Shown here: positions 16,218 through 23,776 of the stretch, one piece after another | Layout: each line of letters begins with the position of its first letter | Numbering within the stretch: the first letter of the stretch is position 1 | Source of the DNA: Bacteroides sp. | GTDB taxonomy: Bacteria; Bacteroidota; Bacteroidia; Bacteroidales; Bacteroidaceae | DNA: 32,240 nt | Direction: 5' to 3' | Assembly (NCBI GenBank): GCA_030523205.1 | Contig: JAUNJD010000011.1 | Location: 1 to 32,240 of the forward strand | Made by a program: the position numbers and the translations under genes | Notes under the pieces: model-generated | The model's database searches: none | The model's input: the letters and a program-made list of their open reading frames with translations, nothing else | Told to the model about the DNA's origin: nothing

Positions 16218-17467
16218 TGCAACCCAATCTCGTTTTGGTGGGCCAGTAGGTCTGCCACAATGAAGCTACTGCCTCCTACGAAGATAAAGTCTTCGGGGAG
16301 GCTTTTTTCTTGGGCGGCACGCACGGCAGACGGTACATCCGGATAGCAGTCGCCATGCAATCCGGCACCGGCAGCCAGTTGGGCCAACTCCGCTTCGGGC
16401 AGGGCACGCTTCACGCTGGCTTTGGTGAAGTAGTAGGTGGCATCTTTGGGTAGCAGGGACAGTACCCCCCGGATGTCCTTGTCGTTCACCATGCCAATGA
16501 CAAAGTGCAGTTGTCGATAGGTCTGTTGCTTCAGTTGCTCTGCGATGTAGGCAATGCCGCCTACATTGTGTCCGGTGTCGCAAATCAGGGTGGGGGAGTC
16601 TTGCAGTTTCTGCCAGCGTCCCATGAGGCCGGTCAGCTCGCATACGTGGGCAAATCCGCTTCGTACCACCTGTCCATCTATCCGATAGCCGATGTCTTTC
16701 AGCAAGGTCAGTGCCGTTACGATGGTACGGGTATTCTTTTTCTGATAGATGCCTTTCAGTTCGCATTCGATGCCCGGATAGTCTTCGCGGTCGTTCTCTT
16801 CGGCGAAGTAGATGGGGGCGTTTACGCTTTGGGCTTTCTCCACAAATACGGGGCGGGTCTCGGGTGTTGTTTCGCCGATGACTACGGGGACATGGCTCTT
16901 GATGATTCCGGCTTTCTCACCCGCTATCTTTGCCAAGGTGTTGCCTAGGTATTGTACGTGGTCAAAGCTGATGTTCGTAATGATGCACAGGTCGGGCGCA
17001 ATGATGTTGGTACAGTCCAGCCGTCCTCCCAGTCCCACTTCCACGATAGCCACGTCTATCCGTTCGTCGGCAAAGTAGCGGAAAGCCATGGCGGTGGTCA
17101 GTTCGAAGAAAGAAGGATGCAGCGGTTCGAAGAAGCTGCGCTCTTCCTCCACGAAGCGGACGACGTAAGATTCGGGTATCGGTGTTCCGTTGATGCGAAT
17201 CCGTTCGCGGAAGTCTATCAGGTGGGGTGACGTATATAGTCCTACCTTGTATCCGGCTTCCTGAAGGATGGCGGCAAGCGTGTGCGAGCAAGAGCCTTTT
17301 CCGTTGGTGCCGGCCACGTGAATTGTACGGAATTGTTGGTGCGGATGTCCGAAGTGTGCATCCAGTATCCGGGTGTTTTCCAGCCCTTCTTTATAGGCCG
17401 AACCGCCTACTTGCTGAAACATCGGGACACTGTCATATAAGTAATTTAAAGTGTTCTGATAATCCAT
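16214..17467 (-). CDS. folC: Folylpolyglutamate synthase/dihydrofolate synthase
   Basis: A 417-residue Mur-ligase-family enzyme. The ATP loop H-V-A-G-T-N-G-K-G-S is at 50-59, followed by Y-T-S-P-H-L-I-D-F-R-E-R-I (substrate loop), V-G-L-G-G-R-L-D-C-T-N and D-H-V-Q-Y-L-G-N-T-L-A-K-I-A-G-E-K-A-G-I-I. The C-terminal domain has I-C-D-T-G-H-N-V-G-G. It adds glutamate to dihydropteroate and/or to folates. Whether it has one or both activities cannot be read from the sequence. Its TAG stop (16216-16214) overlaps the TAA stop of ridA, so the two converging genes share no terminator. Confidence 0.94.
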   Translation of the reverse strand: MDYQNTLNYLYDSVPMFQQVGGSAYKEGLENTRILDAHFGHPHQQFRTIHVAGTNGKGSCSHTLAAILQEAGYKVGLYTSPHLIDFRERIRINGTPIPESYVVRFVEEERSFFEPLHPSFFELTTAMAFRYFADERIDVAIVEVGLGGRLDCTNIIAPDLCIITNISFDHVQYLGNTLAKIAGEKAGIIKSHVPVVIGETTPETRPVFVEKAQSVNAPIYFAEENDREDYPGIECELKGIYQKKNTRTIVTALTLLKDIGYRIDGQVVRSGFAHVCELTGLMGRWQKLQDSPTLICDTGHNVGGIAYIAEQLKQQTYRQLHFVIGMVNDKDIRGVLSLLPKDATYYFTKASVKRALPEAELAQLAAGAGLHGDCYPDVPSAVRAAQEKSLPEDFIFVGGSSFIVADLLAHQNEIGLH

Positions 17468-17531
17468 CTTTTACAATATTTAACGGGGAAGAAAAACCTT
17501 CTCCCCTTTTATTTTGTTATCTTAGAAACGG

Positions 17532-17562
17532 CAAAGATAGTGCAAACCGAAGTAATAAGAAA
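17532..17562 (-). promoter_or_regulatory. Probable promoter of folC
   Basis: On the minus strand TTTC (17562-17559), a 19-base spacer and TATCTTTG (17539-17532) match the consensus with one mismatch in the upstream box. The -7 element is 65 bases before the folC start. Confidence 0.6.
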
Positions 17563-17639
17563 GAAGCCCGTAGCTTTTTATTTTACGGAGATGTAAGTGC
17601 CTCTCTGCCATTGATATTAACTAATTAAATCTAACGAAC

Positions 17640-18965
17640 ATGGGAGCCAAGAAAAATTTTGTGATCGATACCAATGTAATCCTTCACGACTACAACTGTC
17701 TGAAAAACTTTCAGGAAAATGACATTTACCTTCCCATTGTTGTCCTCGAAGAGTTGGACAAGTTCAAGAAAGGCAATGAGCAAATCAATTTCAATGCCCG
17801 TGAGTTTGTTCGCGAACTAGACCTCATCACCGACGACAATCTCTTCACCAAAGGGGCACCACTGGGCGAAGGGCTGGGACGTCTGTTTGTGGTGGCGGGA
17901 ATCGTGGATTCTCCTAAGGTGCGTGAGTCGTTCCCCGACCGTATCCCCGACCATCAGATATTGGCCGTGACCGACAGTATTGCCCGGAAGCGTCCGAAGA
18001 TGAAGACCATTCTTGTGACCAAGGACGTCAACCTCCGCATGAAGGCACGCTCCATCGGTCTGCTTTGCGAAGACTACATTACCGACAAGGTGATGAATGT
18101 CGATATATTCGAAAAGTCCAACGAAGTGTTCGAGGGGATAGACCCGGCACTGATTGACCGCATCTACTCCTCCCGCGAGGGCATTGACATCAGCGAATTC
18201 GATTTTAAGGATGTGCTCCATCCCAACGAGTGCTTCATCCTGAAGAGCGACCGCAACAGCGTGCTTGCCCGTTACAATCCCTTCAGCCACGCTGTCTGTC
18301 GGGTGAATAAGACGAAGAACTACGGCATCGAGCCGCGCAATGCCGAGCAGAGCTTTGCTTTCGAGGTGCTGAACGACCCCAATGTCAAGTTGGTGGCACT
18401 GACCGGAAAGGCCGGTACGGGAAAGACCCTCTTGGCCTTGGCTGCCGCTCTTGGCAAGCTGACGGACTACAAGCAAATCTTGTTGGCCCGACCCATCGTG
18501 GCCTTGTCAAACAAGGATATCGGTTTCCTGCCGGGCGACGCCAAAGAGAAAGTTTCGCCTTATATGCAGCCCTTGTTCGACAATCTGAACGTCATCAAGC
18601 GTCAGTTTGCCTCCAATTCCAGCGAGGTGAAGCGTTTGGAAGATATGCAGAAGAGCGAGCAACTAGTCATTGAGGCACTGGCATTCATCCGCGGGCGTAG
18701 CTTGAGCGAGACCTATTGCATCATCGACGAAGCACAGAACCTGACCCCTCACGAGATTAAGACCATCATCACCCGTGCCGGCGAAGGAACCAAGATGGTG
18801 TTTACCGGTGACATCCAGCAAATCGACCAGCCCTATTTGGATAGTCAGTCCAACGGCTTGGTCTATATGATTGACCGTATGCGCGACCAGAAGCTCTTTG
18901 CCCACATCAATCTGGTGAAGGGCGAACGAAGCGAACTGAGCGAGCTGGCCAGCAACCTGATGTAA
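17640..18965 (+). CDS. PhoH-family ATPase with N-terminal PIN domain
   Basis: A 441-residue protein of the PhoH2 (PIN-PhoH, YlaK-like) type. The PIN nuclease domain (5-145) keeps its acidic residues: Asp10 in V-I-D-T-N, Glu38 in L-E-E-L-D-K, Asp112 in A-V-T-D and Asp129 in T-K-D-V. The PhoH ATPase has Walker A G-K-A-G-T-G-K-T at 256-263 and Walker B C-I-I-D-E-A-Q-N at 360-367. Characterised relatives are reported to unwind and cut RNA. The PhoH2 homologues of mycobacteria sit with a small antitoxin-like gene; none is visible here, so a housekeeping RNA role is the better guess. It converges on yggS across a large palindrome. Confidence 0.92.
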   Translation: MGAKKNFVIDTNVILHDYNCLKNFQENDIYLPIVVLEELDKFKKGNEQINFNAREFVRELDLITDDNLFTKGAPLGEGLGRLFVVAGIVDSPKVRESFPDRIPDHQILAVTDSIARKRPKMKTILVTKDVNLRMKARSIGLLCEDYITDKVMNVDIFEKSNEVFEGIDPALIDRIYSSREGIDISEFDFKDVLHPNECFILKSDRNSVLARYNPFSHAVCRVNKTKNYGIEPRNAEQSFAFEVLNDPNVKLVALTGKAGTGKTLLALAAALGKLTDYKQILLARPIVALSNKDIGFLPGDAKEKVSPYMQPLFDNLNVIKRQFASNSSEVKRLEDMQKSEQLVIEALAFIRGRSLSETYCIIDEAQNLTPHEIKTIITRAGEGTKMVFTGDIQQIDQPYLDSQSNGLVYMIDRMRDQKLFAHINLVKGERSELSELASNLM

Positions 18966-18992
18966 TTCCCGTCATGGAATTCATCTGATAGC

Positions 18993-19065
18993 TTAGACGC
19001 GGATTGAACAGATTGGGCGGATAAATAAATTAAAATCCGCTTCATCCCATTCAATCCGCGTCTAA
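18993..19065. repeat. Large palindromic element between convergent genes
   Basis: The outer arms 18993-19008 and 19050-19065 are perfectly complementary over 16 bp (TTAGACGCGGATTGAA). An inner pair, GCGGAT (19017-19022) with ATCCGC (19035-19040), closes a second stem. Each arm repeats GATT or ATCC at steps of 9-10 bases. It resembles dispersed REP-like palindromes and lies 28 bases after the PhoH stop and 11 bases from the yggS stop. It probably also stops transcription from both sides. Confidence 0.75.
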
Positions 19066-19075
19066 AAAATGTCTT

Positions 19076-19741
19076 CTAATAAACCCTTTCTCCGAAAATC
19101 TTGCTCCCTACCCGCACCAATGTGCTGCCGGCTGCTATGGCCTCGTGATAATCGTGCGACATACCCATCGACAACTCTTTGAAGGAATTGTCGGAGGCAA
19201 ACCACGTCTCTTTCAGTTCGTGGAAAAAGCTGCTCAGACTGCCGAACTCTTTGCGAATCTGTTCGACGTTGTCCGTATTGGAGGCCATGCCCATCAGCCC
19301 GCAGATGCGGACATGGGTGAGTTCTTTCCATTCGCCCGCTTCCAGCATGGCACGGCATTCCTCGAAGCTGAAACCGAATTTGGTCTCTTCTTGAGCAATG
19401 TGCAGTTGCAGGAGGCAGCAGATGTTGCGGTCCACCTTGGCAGCCTGTCGGTTCACTTCCTCCAGCAGTCGGTAGGAGTCGATGCCGTGAATCAGGCTTA
19501 CGTAGGGGACAATGTATTTCACTTTGTTTGTTTGCAGATGCCCGATGAAATGCCACTCAATGTCTTTGGGTAGGCTTTCATGCTTGGCCGTCATTTCCTG
19601 CACCTTGCTTTCTCCAAAAATGCGTTGTCCGGCACGGTACGCCTCTTCGAGAGCCTCATTGGGGTGAAACTTCGATACGGCTACCAAGCGGACGCCGGCG
19701 GGCAGTTCGCTCAGCACTTGTTTTAAACTTTCTGCAATCAT
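19076..19741 (-). CDS. yggS: YggS/PLPBP-family pyridoxal phosphate homeostasis protein
   Basis: A 221-residue single-domain alanine-racemase-fold protein of usual length. The PLP lysine is Lys24 in A-V-S-K-F-H-P. Other family marks are F-G-E-S-K-V-Q-E (usually F-G-E-N-Y-V-Q-E), W-H-F-I-G-H-L-Q-T-N-K, G-L-M-G-M-A and L-S-M-G-M-S-H-D-Y-x-E-A-I, ending in R-V-G-S-K-I-F-G. Members bind PLP without a known catalytic reaction and help balance vitamin B6 and amino-acid pools. The asparagine of F-G-E-N is serine here. It begins 22 bases after the DUF4494-like gene and is probably co-transcribed with it. Confidence 0.93.
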   Translation of the reverse strand: MIAESLKQVLSELPAGVRLVAVSKFHPNEALEEAYRAGQRIFGESKVQEMTAKHESLPKDIEWHFIGHLQTNKVKYIVPYVSLIHGIDSYRLLEEVNRQAAKVDRNICCLLQLHIAQEETKFGFSFEECRAMLEAGEWKELTHVRICGLMGMASNTDNVEQIRKEFGSLSSFFHELKETWFASDNSFKELSMGMSHDYHEAIAAGSTLVRVGSKIFGERVY

Positions 19742-19763
19742 ATTTTTAAAGGTTTCTGAATTT

Positions 19764-20228
19764 TCAGACTTCGGGCTTGTCGTTCGGCTCGGCGCTGTAA
19801 GGATAAACGTCCATGATGGCAGTCTCGGCCACGGAGGCTATCTGATAGTCGGCCATGGTGCCCTTCATGCCTTCATCCAACTTCTTCACGGCATCGCGCA
19901 GGTCGGCAGCCTGTACCAGCACCTGTGTCGATGATTTCTTCTCGGCACCGCTCTTCTCGTCCAGCGTGATGAATATCAGCTTGCACTTGAACCAGCGGTC
20001 GGCGGCTTCTTCGTCGCTCGGGAAGAGTTCGCTATAATTAGCTCGCTTGATGTCCGAAACGGTAAATTCGCCGGAAACGAAAGGAGTGATTTCTTCGATG
20101 ATGCGGGCTTCGGCTTCGGTGAAACTGAGTGCGTCAACCAAGTAAGGTTCGTTCACTTTCTTGTTCATGCCGTTTTCCATTGTCTTTTCGTAACGTATCT
20201 TGCATTCAAACCAGTTATGCATTGCCAT
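19764..20228 (-). CDS. DUF4494-like protein
   Basis: A 154-residue soluble protein of unknown function, resembling DUF4494 of Bacteroidetes (W-F-E-C-K-I-R-Y-E-K-T at the start and D-R-W-F-K-C-K-L-I-F-I-T-L-D-E in the middle). It has no signal peptide, membrane segment or catalytic motif. Two similar W-F-x-C-K strands, at about 6 and 83, suggest an internal duplication of a beta-alpha unit. Starts at M1 or M3 are equally good. It is the first gene of a likely two-gene unit with yggS. Confidence 0.75.
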   Translation of the reverse strand: MAMHNWFECKIRYEKTMENGMNKKVNEPYLVDALSFTEAEARIIEEITPFVSGEFTVSDIKRANYSELFPSDEEAADRWFKCKLIFITLDEKSGAEKKSSTQVLVQAADLRDAVKKLDEGMKGTMADYQIASVAETAIMDVYPYSAEPNDKPEV

Positions 20229-20302
20229 AATCTTCTAATTTTTAGTTTACTAATGATTGAAATAATCTCTAAAATACTTTTGTGCTAGTTTTTTGTAGCC
20301 TG

Positions 20303-20310
20303 CAAAGATA
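20303..20310 (-). promoter_or_regulatory. Probable -7 element for the DUF4494-like/yggS unit
   Basis: TATCTTTG on the minus strand matches TAnnTTTG exactly, 75 bases before the start codon. At the -33 position, 19 bases further up, the sequence is TATG (three of four matches to TTTG). The rest of the 294-base gap up to tpx holds no recognised gene. Confidence 0.5.
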
Positions 20311-20522
20311 AGTATAATTGTTCAATCTACATAGCTTGCGAAATGTGAATTAGCCTATAAATTGTACAATCAATGTCAGCTTTCTGATTATTTTTTGCTT
20401 AATTTGCGTTCAGCGAACGGAGGACGGCAAGCCCCTTTCGCGACGTGTGATGAACTTTCTGTGGGGACGATTGTTGTTATTACTATCCAGATAAACCATT
20501 ATTAATTAAAAAAATAACAGAT

Positions 20523-21023
20523 ATGGCTACAACAGCATTTAAAGGAGTACCGGTGACATTGGCCGGTGAGTTTGTGAAAGCAGGTGCTTCTGCACCCGAC
20601 TTTGAATTGGTAAAGACCGATTTGTCTTCCTTGACCCTCAAGGAACTGAGCGGCAAGAAAGTAATCCTGAATATTTTCCCCAGCATGGATACCGGTGTGT
20701 GCGCTACATCCGTGCGCAAGTTCAACAAATTGGCGGCAAGTCTGCCCGATACGGTCGTATTGGCCATCTCCAAAGACCTGCCGTTTGCTCATGCACGTTT
20801 CTGCACGACGGAAGGCATCGAGAACGTTGTTCCTCTGTCCGATTTCCGTGTGTCGGGCTTCGACAAGAACTATGGTGTGCTGATGGAAGACGGTCCGCTG
20901 AAGGGCTTGCTGGCTCGCGCGGTGGTTGTGGTGGATAAGGATGGCAAGGTGGCCTATTCCGAACTTGTACCCGAGATTACGCAGGAACCCGATTACGACA
21001 AGGCCATTGCAGCCGTGAAGTGA
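20523..21023 (+). CDS. tpx: Thiol peroxidase (atypical 2-Cys peroxiredoxin)
   Basis: A 166-residue Tpx of standard length. The peroxidatic cysteine is Cys60 in S-M-D-T-G-V-C-A-T-S-V-R and the resolving cysteine is Cys94 in A-R-F-C-T-T-E-G, matching Cys61 and Cys95 of E. coli Tpx. It reduces hydrogen and alkyl peroxides in the cytoplasm with electrons from thioredoxin. The 5' region contains a CGTTC/GAACG hairpin near 20407 and no perfect promoter, so a regulated or distant promoter is possible. The 3' region is the second 22-bp repeat array. Confidence 0.96.
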   Translation: MATTAFKGVPVTLAGEFVKAGASAPDFELVKTDLSSLTLKELSGKKVILNIFPSMDTGVCATSVRKFNKLAASLPDTVVLAISKDLPFAHARFCTTEGIENVVPLSDFRVSGFDKNYGVLMEDGPLKGLLARAVVVVDKDGKVAYSELVPEITQEPDYDKAIAAVK

Positions 21024-21058
21024 TTTGGTTAAAAATCCATACATAAAAATGGACCAAC

Positions 21059-21146
21059 AATGAGTCTCTGACTGATATGGTTTCAGTCAGGGACTCATTC
21101 TATTTCAGTCAGGGACTGAAACCATATCAGTCAAGGAGTGAAATGG
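21059..21146 (+). repeat. Four tandem degenerate 22-bp repeats forming alternative hairpins
   Basis: Units of 22 bp start at 21059, 21081, 21103 and 21125; a weak fifth may follow at 21147. Units 2 and 3 share their first 15 bases (TTTCAGTCAGGGACT). Three foldings are possible: 21059-21074 with 21084-21099 (16 bp with one T-G pair); 21103-21110 with 21114-21121 (8 bp); or, excluding both, 21069-21088 with 21114-21133 (20 bp, perfect). The array begins 36 bases after the tpx stop. Confidence 0.75.
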
Positions 21147-21205
21147 GATGACTCAACGAACTTGATTATCAATAAGCTATAAGCACCAAAATTACTTGTA
21201 TAAGA

Positions 21206-21239
21206 AAAGAAAAAAGCGGGCAAAACGAATGCCCGCTTT
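21206..21239 (-). terminator. Rho-independent terminator of the serine peptidase gene
   Basis: On the minus strand AAAGCGGGC (21239-21231) pairs with GCCCGCTTT (21221-21213) over a nine-base loop and runs into TTTTTTCTTTT. It lies 20 bases after the stop codon. Confidence 0.82.
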
Positions 21240-21258
21240 CCGCTAAAACCGGATGCGT

Positions 21259-22551
21259 TTATTGCAGCGCGTCCGCAATCAGTTTCATCACCTCTTTCCG
21301 TTTCTCCTCGGACATGGTGCTGATGCGTGCCCGATGGCTTCCGCCCGGCTCCATGAACACGTGTATGTTCTTCTTCCCTTTCAGCCATGTGACGCCGGCT
21401 GCCGTCCACGGGTCGTTTTCGCCGTAGATGAATATCATGTCCGGGTCATTCTTCTTCAGGAATTTCTTGATTTTCTTGCTCAGCGTTTTGTCGAAGGGCA
21501 TATCTTTCAGTTCTTCGGGCAATAGCAGCCGATGGAGGTATCCCTTTGCCGACTTGATGGAAAGGTACTCCTTGAAAGGGCGCGTGTCGTAGCCGTAATA
21601 CCCCAGCTCACGCGCTGCCTGCACGAAGAAGGGCGCACTCGGACCACCGATGGCAAAGTAGTCGGGGCCGCTGATTTCCAGCAGGTGGCTGAATATTTCG
21701 TCATCCGTCGCGCTGCTTGCCGGAATCTTGTCGATGGCCGTCCCCCATTGCCAAAAGGCGAACGAATACTCCAATACGCAGAAGTCATAAATTTCTTCCA
21801 TCGGGGCACGGAACTCCATTTTCTTCTCTTTGCAGAAGGCTTCGAAGCGTGGCAGCAGGGTGGCTTTGCGCTTCAGCGCTTCCAGCTGAAAATCTTCTAT
21901 CTTTTTCCGGTTCTCGGCGGTAGATACTTGCCGGAGGAAAGGCTCATGCCTTCCGTCCTCTGCGCCAAAGCAAAGCGGGGCAACATAGGGCATCGAAAGG
22001 CTTACGTCGTCCGGATAGAACGTTCGGTAGAGTAGGGTAGTCTGTCCACCTTTGCTGATGCCCGTAGCAATCCATTTGCCGGGATAAACGGACTGGAAAG
22101 CCGTGCGGATGGCATGGAGGTCGTCAGCCGAATTCTCAGCCGTGAGGTATTGCCAGTCCAGTGGTTGCGGAGCCGATTCGAGGAAGTAGCGGTATTCCAC
22201 AAAAATCATGTTGGCATTGAGCAGCTGCGACAGTTCCTCCCGATAGTCCGGCCGAAGGGCGTATGCGGCTCCATAGCCTTCGGTCACAATCACCGTGGGA
22301 CGGTCGAAGCCTACATGAGCCACGATGACCCGTTGGCGGAAGCTGCCTTTTTCGGGGTGTCGGTGGTCCAGCGGTTGGGTGAAATAGGTTACATACTTCT
22401 CCGTGAATTGGGTAGATTCCAACGGACGACTTTCCGTGATGGATGAAATGTCTTTCAGCTTCTGTTGCAAGGCGGTCTGTGCCGATAGCGAAACCGAGAC
22501 AGTTAGAAGAAGCAGTAAAAGGACTGCTTGGAAGTAGCGTAAGTTTCTCAT
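21259..22551 (-). CDS. Exported serine peptidase, S28/S37 (PS-10) type
   Basis: A 430-residue alpha/beta-hydrolase with a Sec signal peptide (cleavage near 24). The nucleophile elbow is G-I-S-K-G-G with Ser166; the likely acid is Asp380 in Y-G-E-N-D-P-W and the base His406 in G-G-S-H-R-A-R. An early strand motif, Y-F-x-Q-P-L-D-H, is typical of S28 peptidases (prolyl carboxy- and aminodipeptidases); the overall form also fits the S37 family of secreted tripeptidyl aminopeptidases. By family it should trim short or proline-containing peptides in the periplasm. The gene ends at its own terminator; the GH43-like gene upstream is 34 bases away, so the pair may share a transcript. Confidence 0.8.
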   Translation of the reverse strand: MRNLRYFQAVLLLLLLTVSVSLSAQTALQQKLKDISSITESRPLESTQFTEKYVTYFTQPLDHRHPEKGSFRQRVIVAHVGFDRPTVIVTEGYGAAYALRPDYREELSQLLNANMIFVEYRYFLESAPQPLDWQYLTAENSADDLHAIRTAFQSVYPGKWIATGISKGGQTTLLYRTFYPDDVSLSMPYVAPLCFGAEDGRHEPFLRQVSTAENRKKIEDFQLEALKRKATLLPRFEAFCKEKKMEFRAPMEEIYDFCVLEYSFAFWQWGTAIDKIPASSATDDEIFSHLLEISGPDYFAIGGPSAPFFVQAARELGYYGYDTRPFKEYLSIKSAKGYLHRLLLPEELKDMPFDKTLSKKIKKFLKKNDPDMIFIYGENDPWTAAGVTWLKGKKNIHVFMEPGGSHRARISTMSEEKRKEVMKLIADALQ

Positions 22552-22585
22552 TTATGAAATGTATAAATTAAATTCGCTTCAATGA

Positions 22586-23581
22586 CTATTGGATTTTGTC
22601 ACCCACTACAAGCTTATCGCCGGAAATATCTACATGGAAGAGAGTGGGGATTCTTAGGTATCTTCCATCGACCACGTCGTGACTATGCACCGACATCATC
22701 CATTTTCCATCGAACGTTTGGAACAGCATTCCATGGCCGAAATTGGGGGGAGTAATGGGGGCTTCTTCCTGTACCCAAGGGCCATCGAGTGTGCCCGAGG
22801 CAGAATAGGCAACTCCCTGCGTATAGACATCGTATATCCAGCTAGTCCACAGCATACCCAGCTTTCCGGTTCCCGTGCGGAACAACCAAGGTCCGTCGGT
22901 GACTTTGTTGGGGCGCACTTTTCCGTCTTCTTTCTCGCGGCTCCAAGGCGAATCGCTGGCGCGGAACAGCAGTTCCGCTTCACCCATCGTCCCTTCAAGG
23001 TTGGGCTTCAAGCGGATTTTCTCAATGGTCCCATCCCAGTTTTGCAGCCATTCGTAGCAATAGACCATATACGGCTGCCCGTCTTTGTCCACCCAGAATG
23101 TCCCGTCGAGTGTTGGCTTGTCGGCAGGCAAATAGATGGAATCTTTCATTGGCACGTATGGGCCGTCGGGCTTGTCGCTTACTAGTACGTGGCAGGCTCT
23201 GCGCTCAATTTTGTTTCCGCGTACAGTGTCGATGATGACCGCTTGGTTGGTGAACGTGGCAAAGTAGTAATACTTTCCCTTATACTGGTGAAGCTCGGCT
23301 GCCCATATTGCCGGATGAGGCCCCATCCATGATTTCGGGTCTATCCGGGCGACATCATACGGACCTGTCCACGATTTCAAATCCTTACTTTTCCAGAGGA
23401 GGCCGCCGGTGCCGGTCATGTAATAGGTGTTCGAAGCACGGTCGGGCAGGATGGCCGGGTCGCTTAGTACGATGGAGTCCAAAGGTATATTCTCCCTAAA
23501 ACCTTTGTGCGGAGTTTGTGCAGACATTCCCATCACGCACAGTCCTATAATACTGATTGCTGTAAAAAATCTTTTTATCAT
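22586..23581 (-). CDS. Exported GH43-like glycoside hydrolase
   Basis: A 331-residue five-bladed beta-propeller enzyme with a signal peptide (cleavage near 21). Asp41 in L-S-D-P-A-I is the expected general base, the W-A-A-E-L segment at 93-97 corresponds to the common W-A-P-E, and Asp159 in L-D-G-T-F-W is the usual pKa-tuning aspartate. The general-acid position reads V-T-D-G-P-W (Asp229) where many GH43 enzymes have E-G-P. Families 43 and 62 act on arabinosides, xylosides and galactosides; the substrate here cannot be read. No SusC/SusD pair or other carbohydrate genes are adjacent, so it is not part of an evident polysaccharide utilisation locus. Confidence 0.85.
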   Translation of the reverse strand: MIKRFFTAISIIGLCVMGMSAQTPHKGFRENIPLDSIVLSDPAILPDRASNTYYMTGTGGLLWKSKDLKSWTGPYDVARIDPKSWMGPHPAIWAAELHQYKGKYYYFATFTNQAVIIDTVRGNKIERRACHVLVSDKPDGPYVPMKDSIYLPADKPTLDGTFWVDKDGQPYMVYCYEWLQNWDGTIEKIRLKPNLEGTMGEAELLFRASDSPWSREKEDGKVRPNKVTDGPWLFRTGTGKLGMLWTSWIYDVYTQGVAYSASGTLDGPWVQEEAPITPPNFGHGMLFQTFDGKWMMSVHSHDVVDGRYLRIPTLFHVDISGDKLVVGDKIQ

Positions 23582-23625
23582 AGATGGTATTGATTAATGG
23601 TTGTTACTTTCTTGTGTCACGATTG

Positions 23626-23633
23626 CAAAAGTA
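23626..23633 (-). promoter_or_regulatory. Probable -7 element for the GH43-like gene
   Basis: TACTTTTG on the minus strand matches TAnnTTTG exactly, 45 bases before the start codon. No good TTTG partner is found upstream. Confidence 0.45.
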
Positions 23634-23670
23634 AGAATATAACTTGAGAAAGCATCCACGTAGGTGCATA

Positions 23671-23714
23671 AAAAAGAGAGAGGTTTGCCTCACGGCACCC
23701 CTCCCCCTGCAAAC
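23671..23714 (-). terminator. Possible terminator of glnN
   Basis: On the minus strand GTTTGC (23714-23709) pairs with GCAAAC (23688-23683) around a GC-rich loop, and CCTCTCTCTTTTTT follows. The stem is short and the loop long, so this is tentative. It lies 63 bases after the glnN stop. Confidence 0.4.
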
Positions 23715-23776
23715 TTAAAACAACCAACAAAAGAAATAGATAATTTCTATATCTTATATCTTTATATTCTTTTATG

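Noticed and set aside
17640..18965. PIN-PhoH as half of a toxin-antitoxin pair
   Set aside because: No small partner gene is found upstream or downstream; only a leader and a palindrome flank it.
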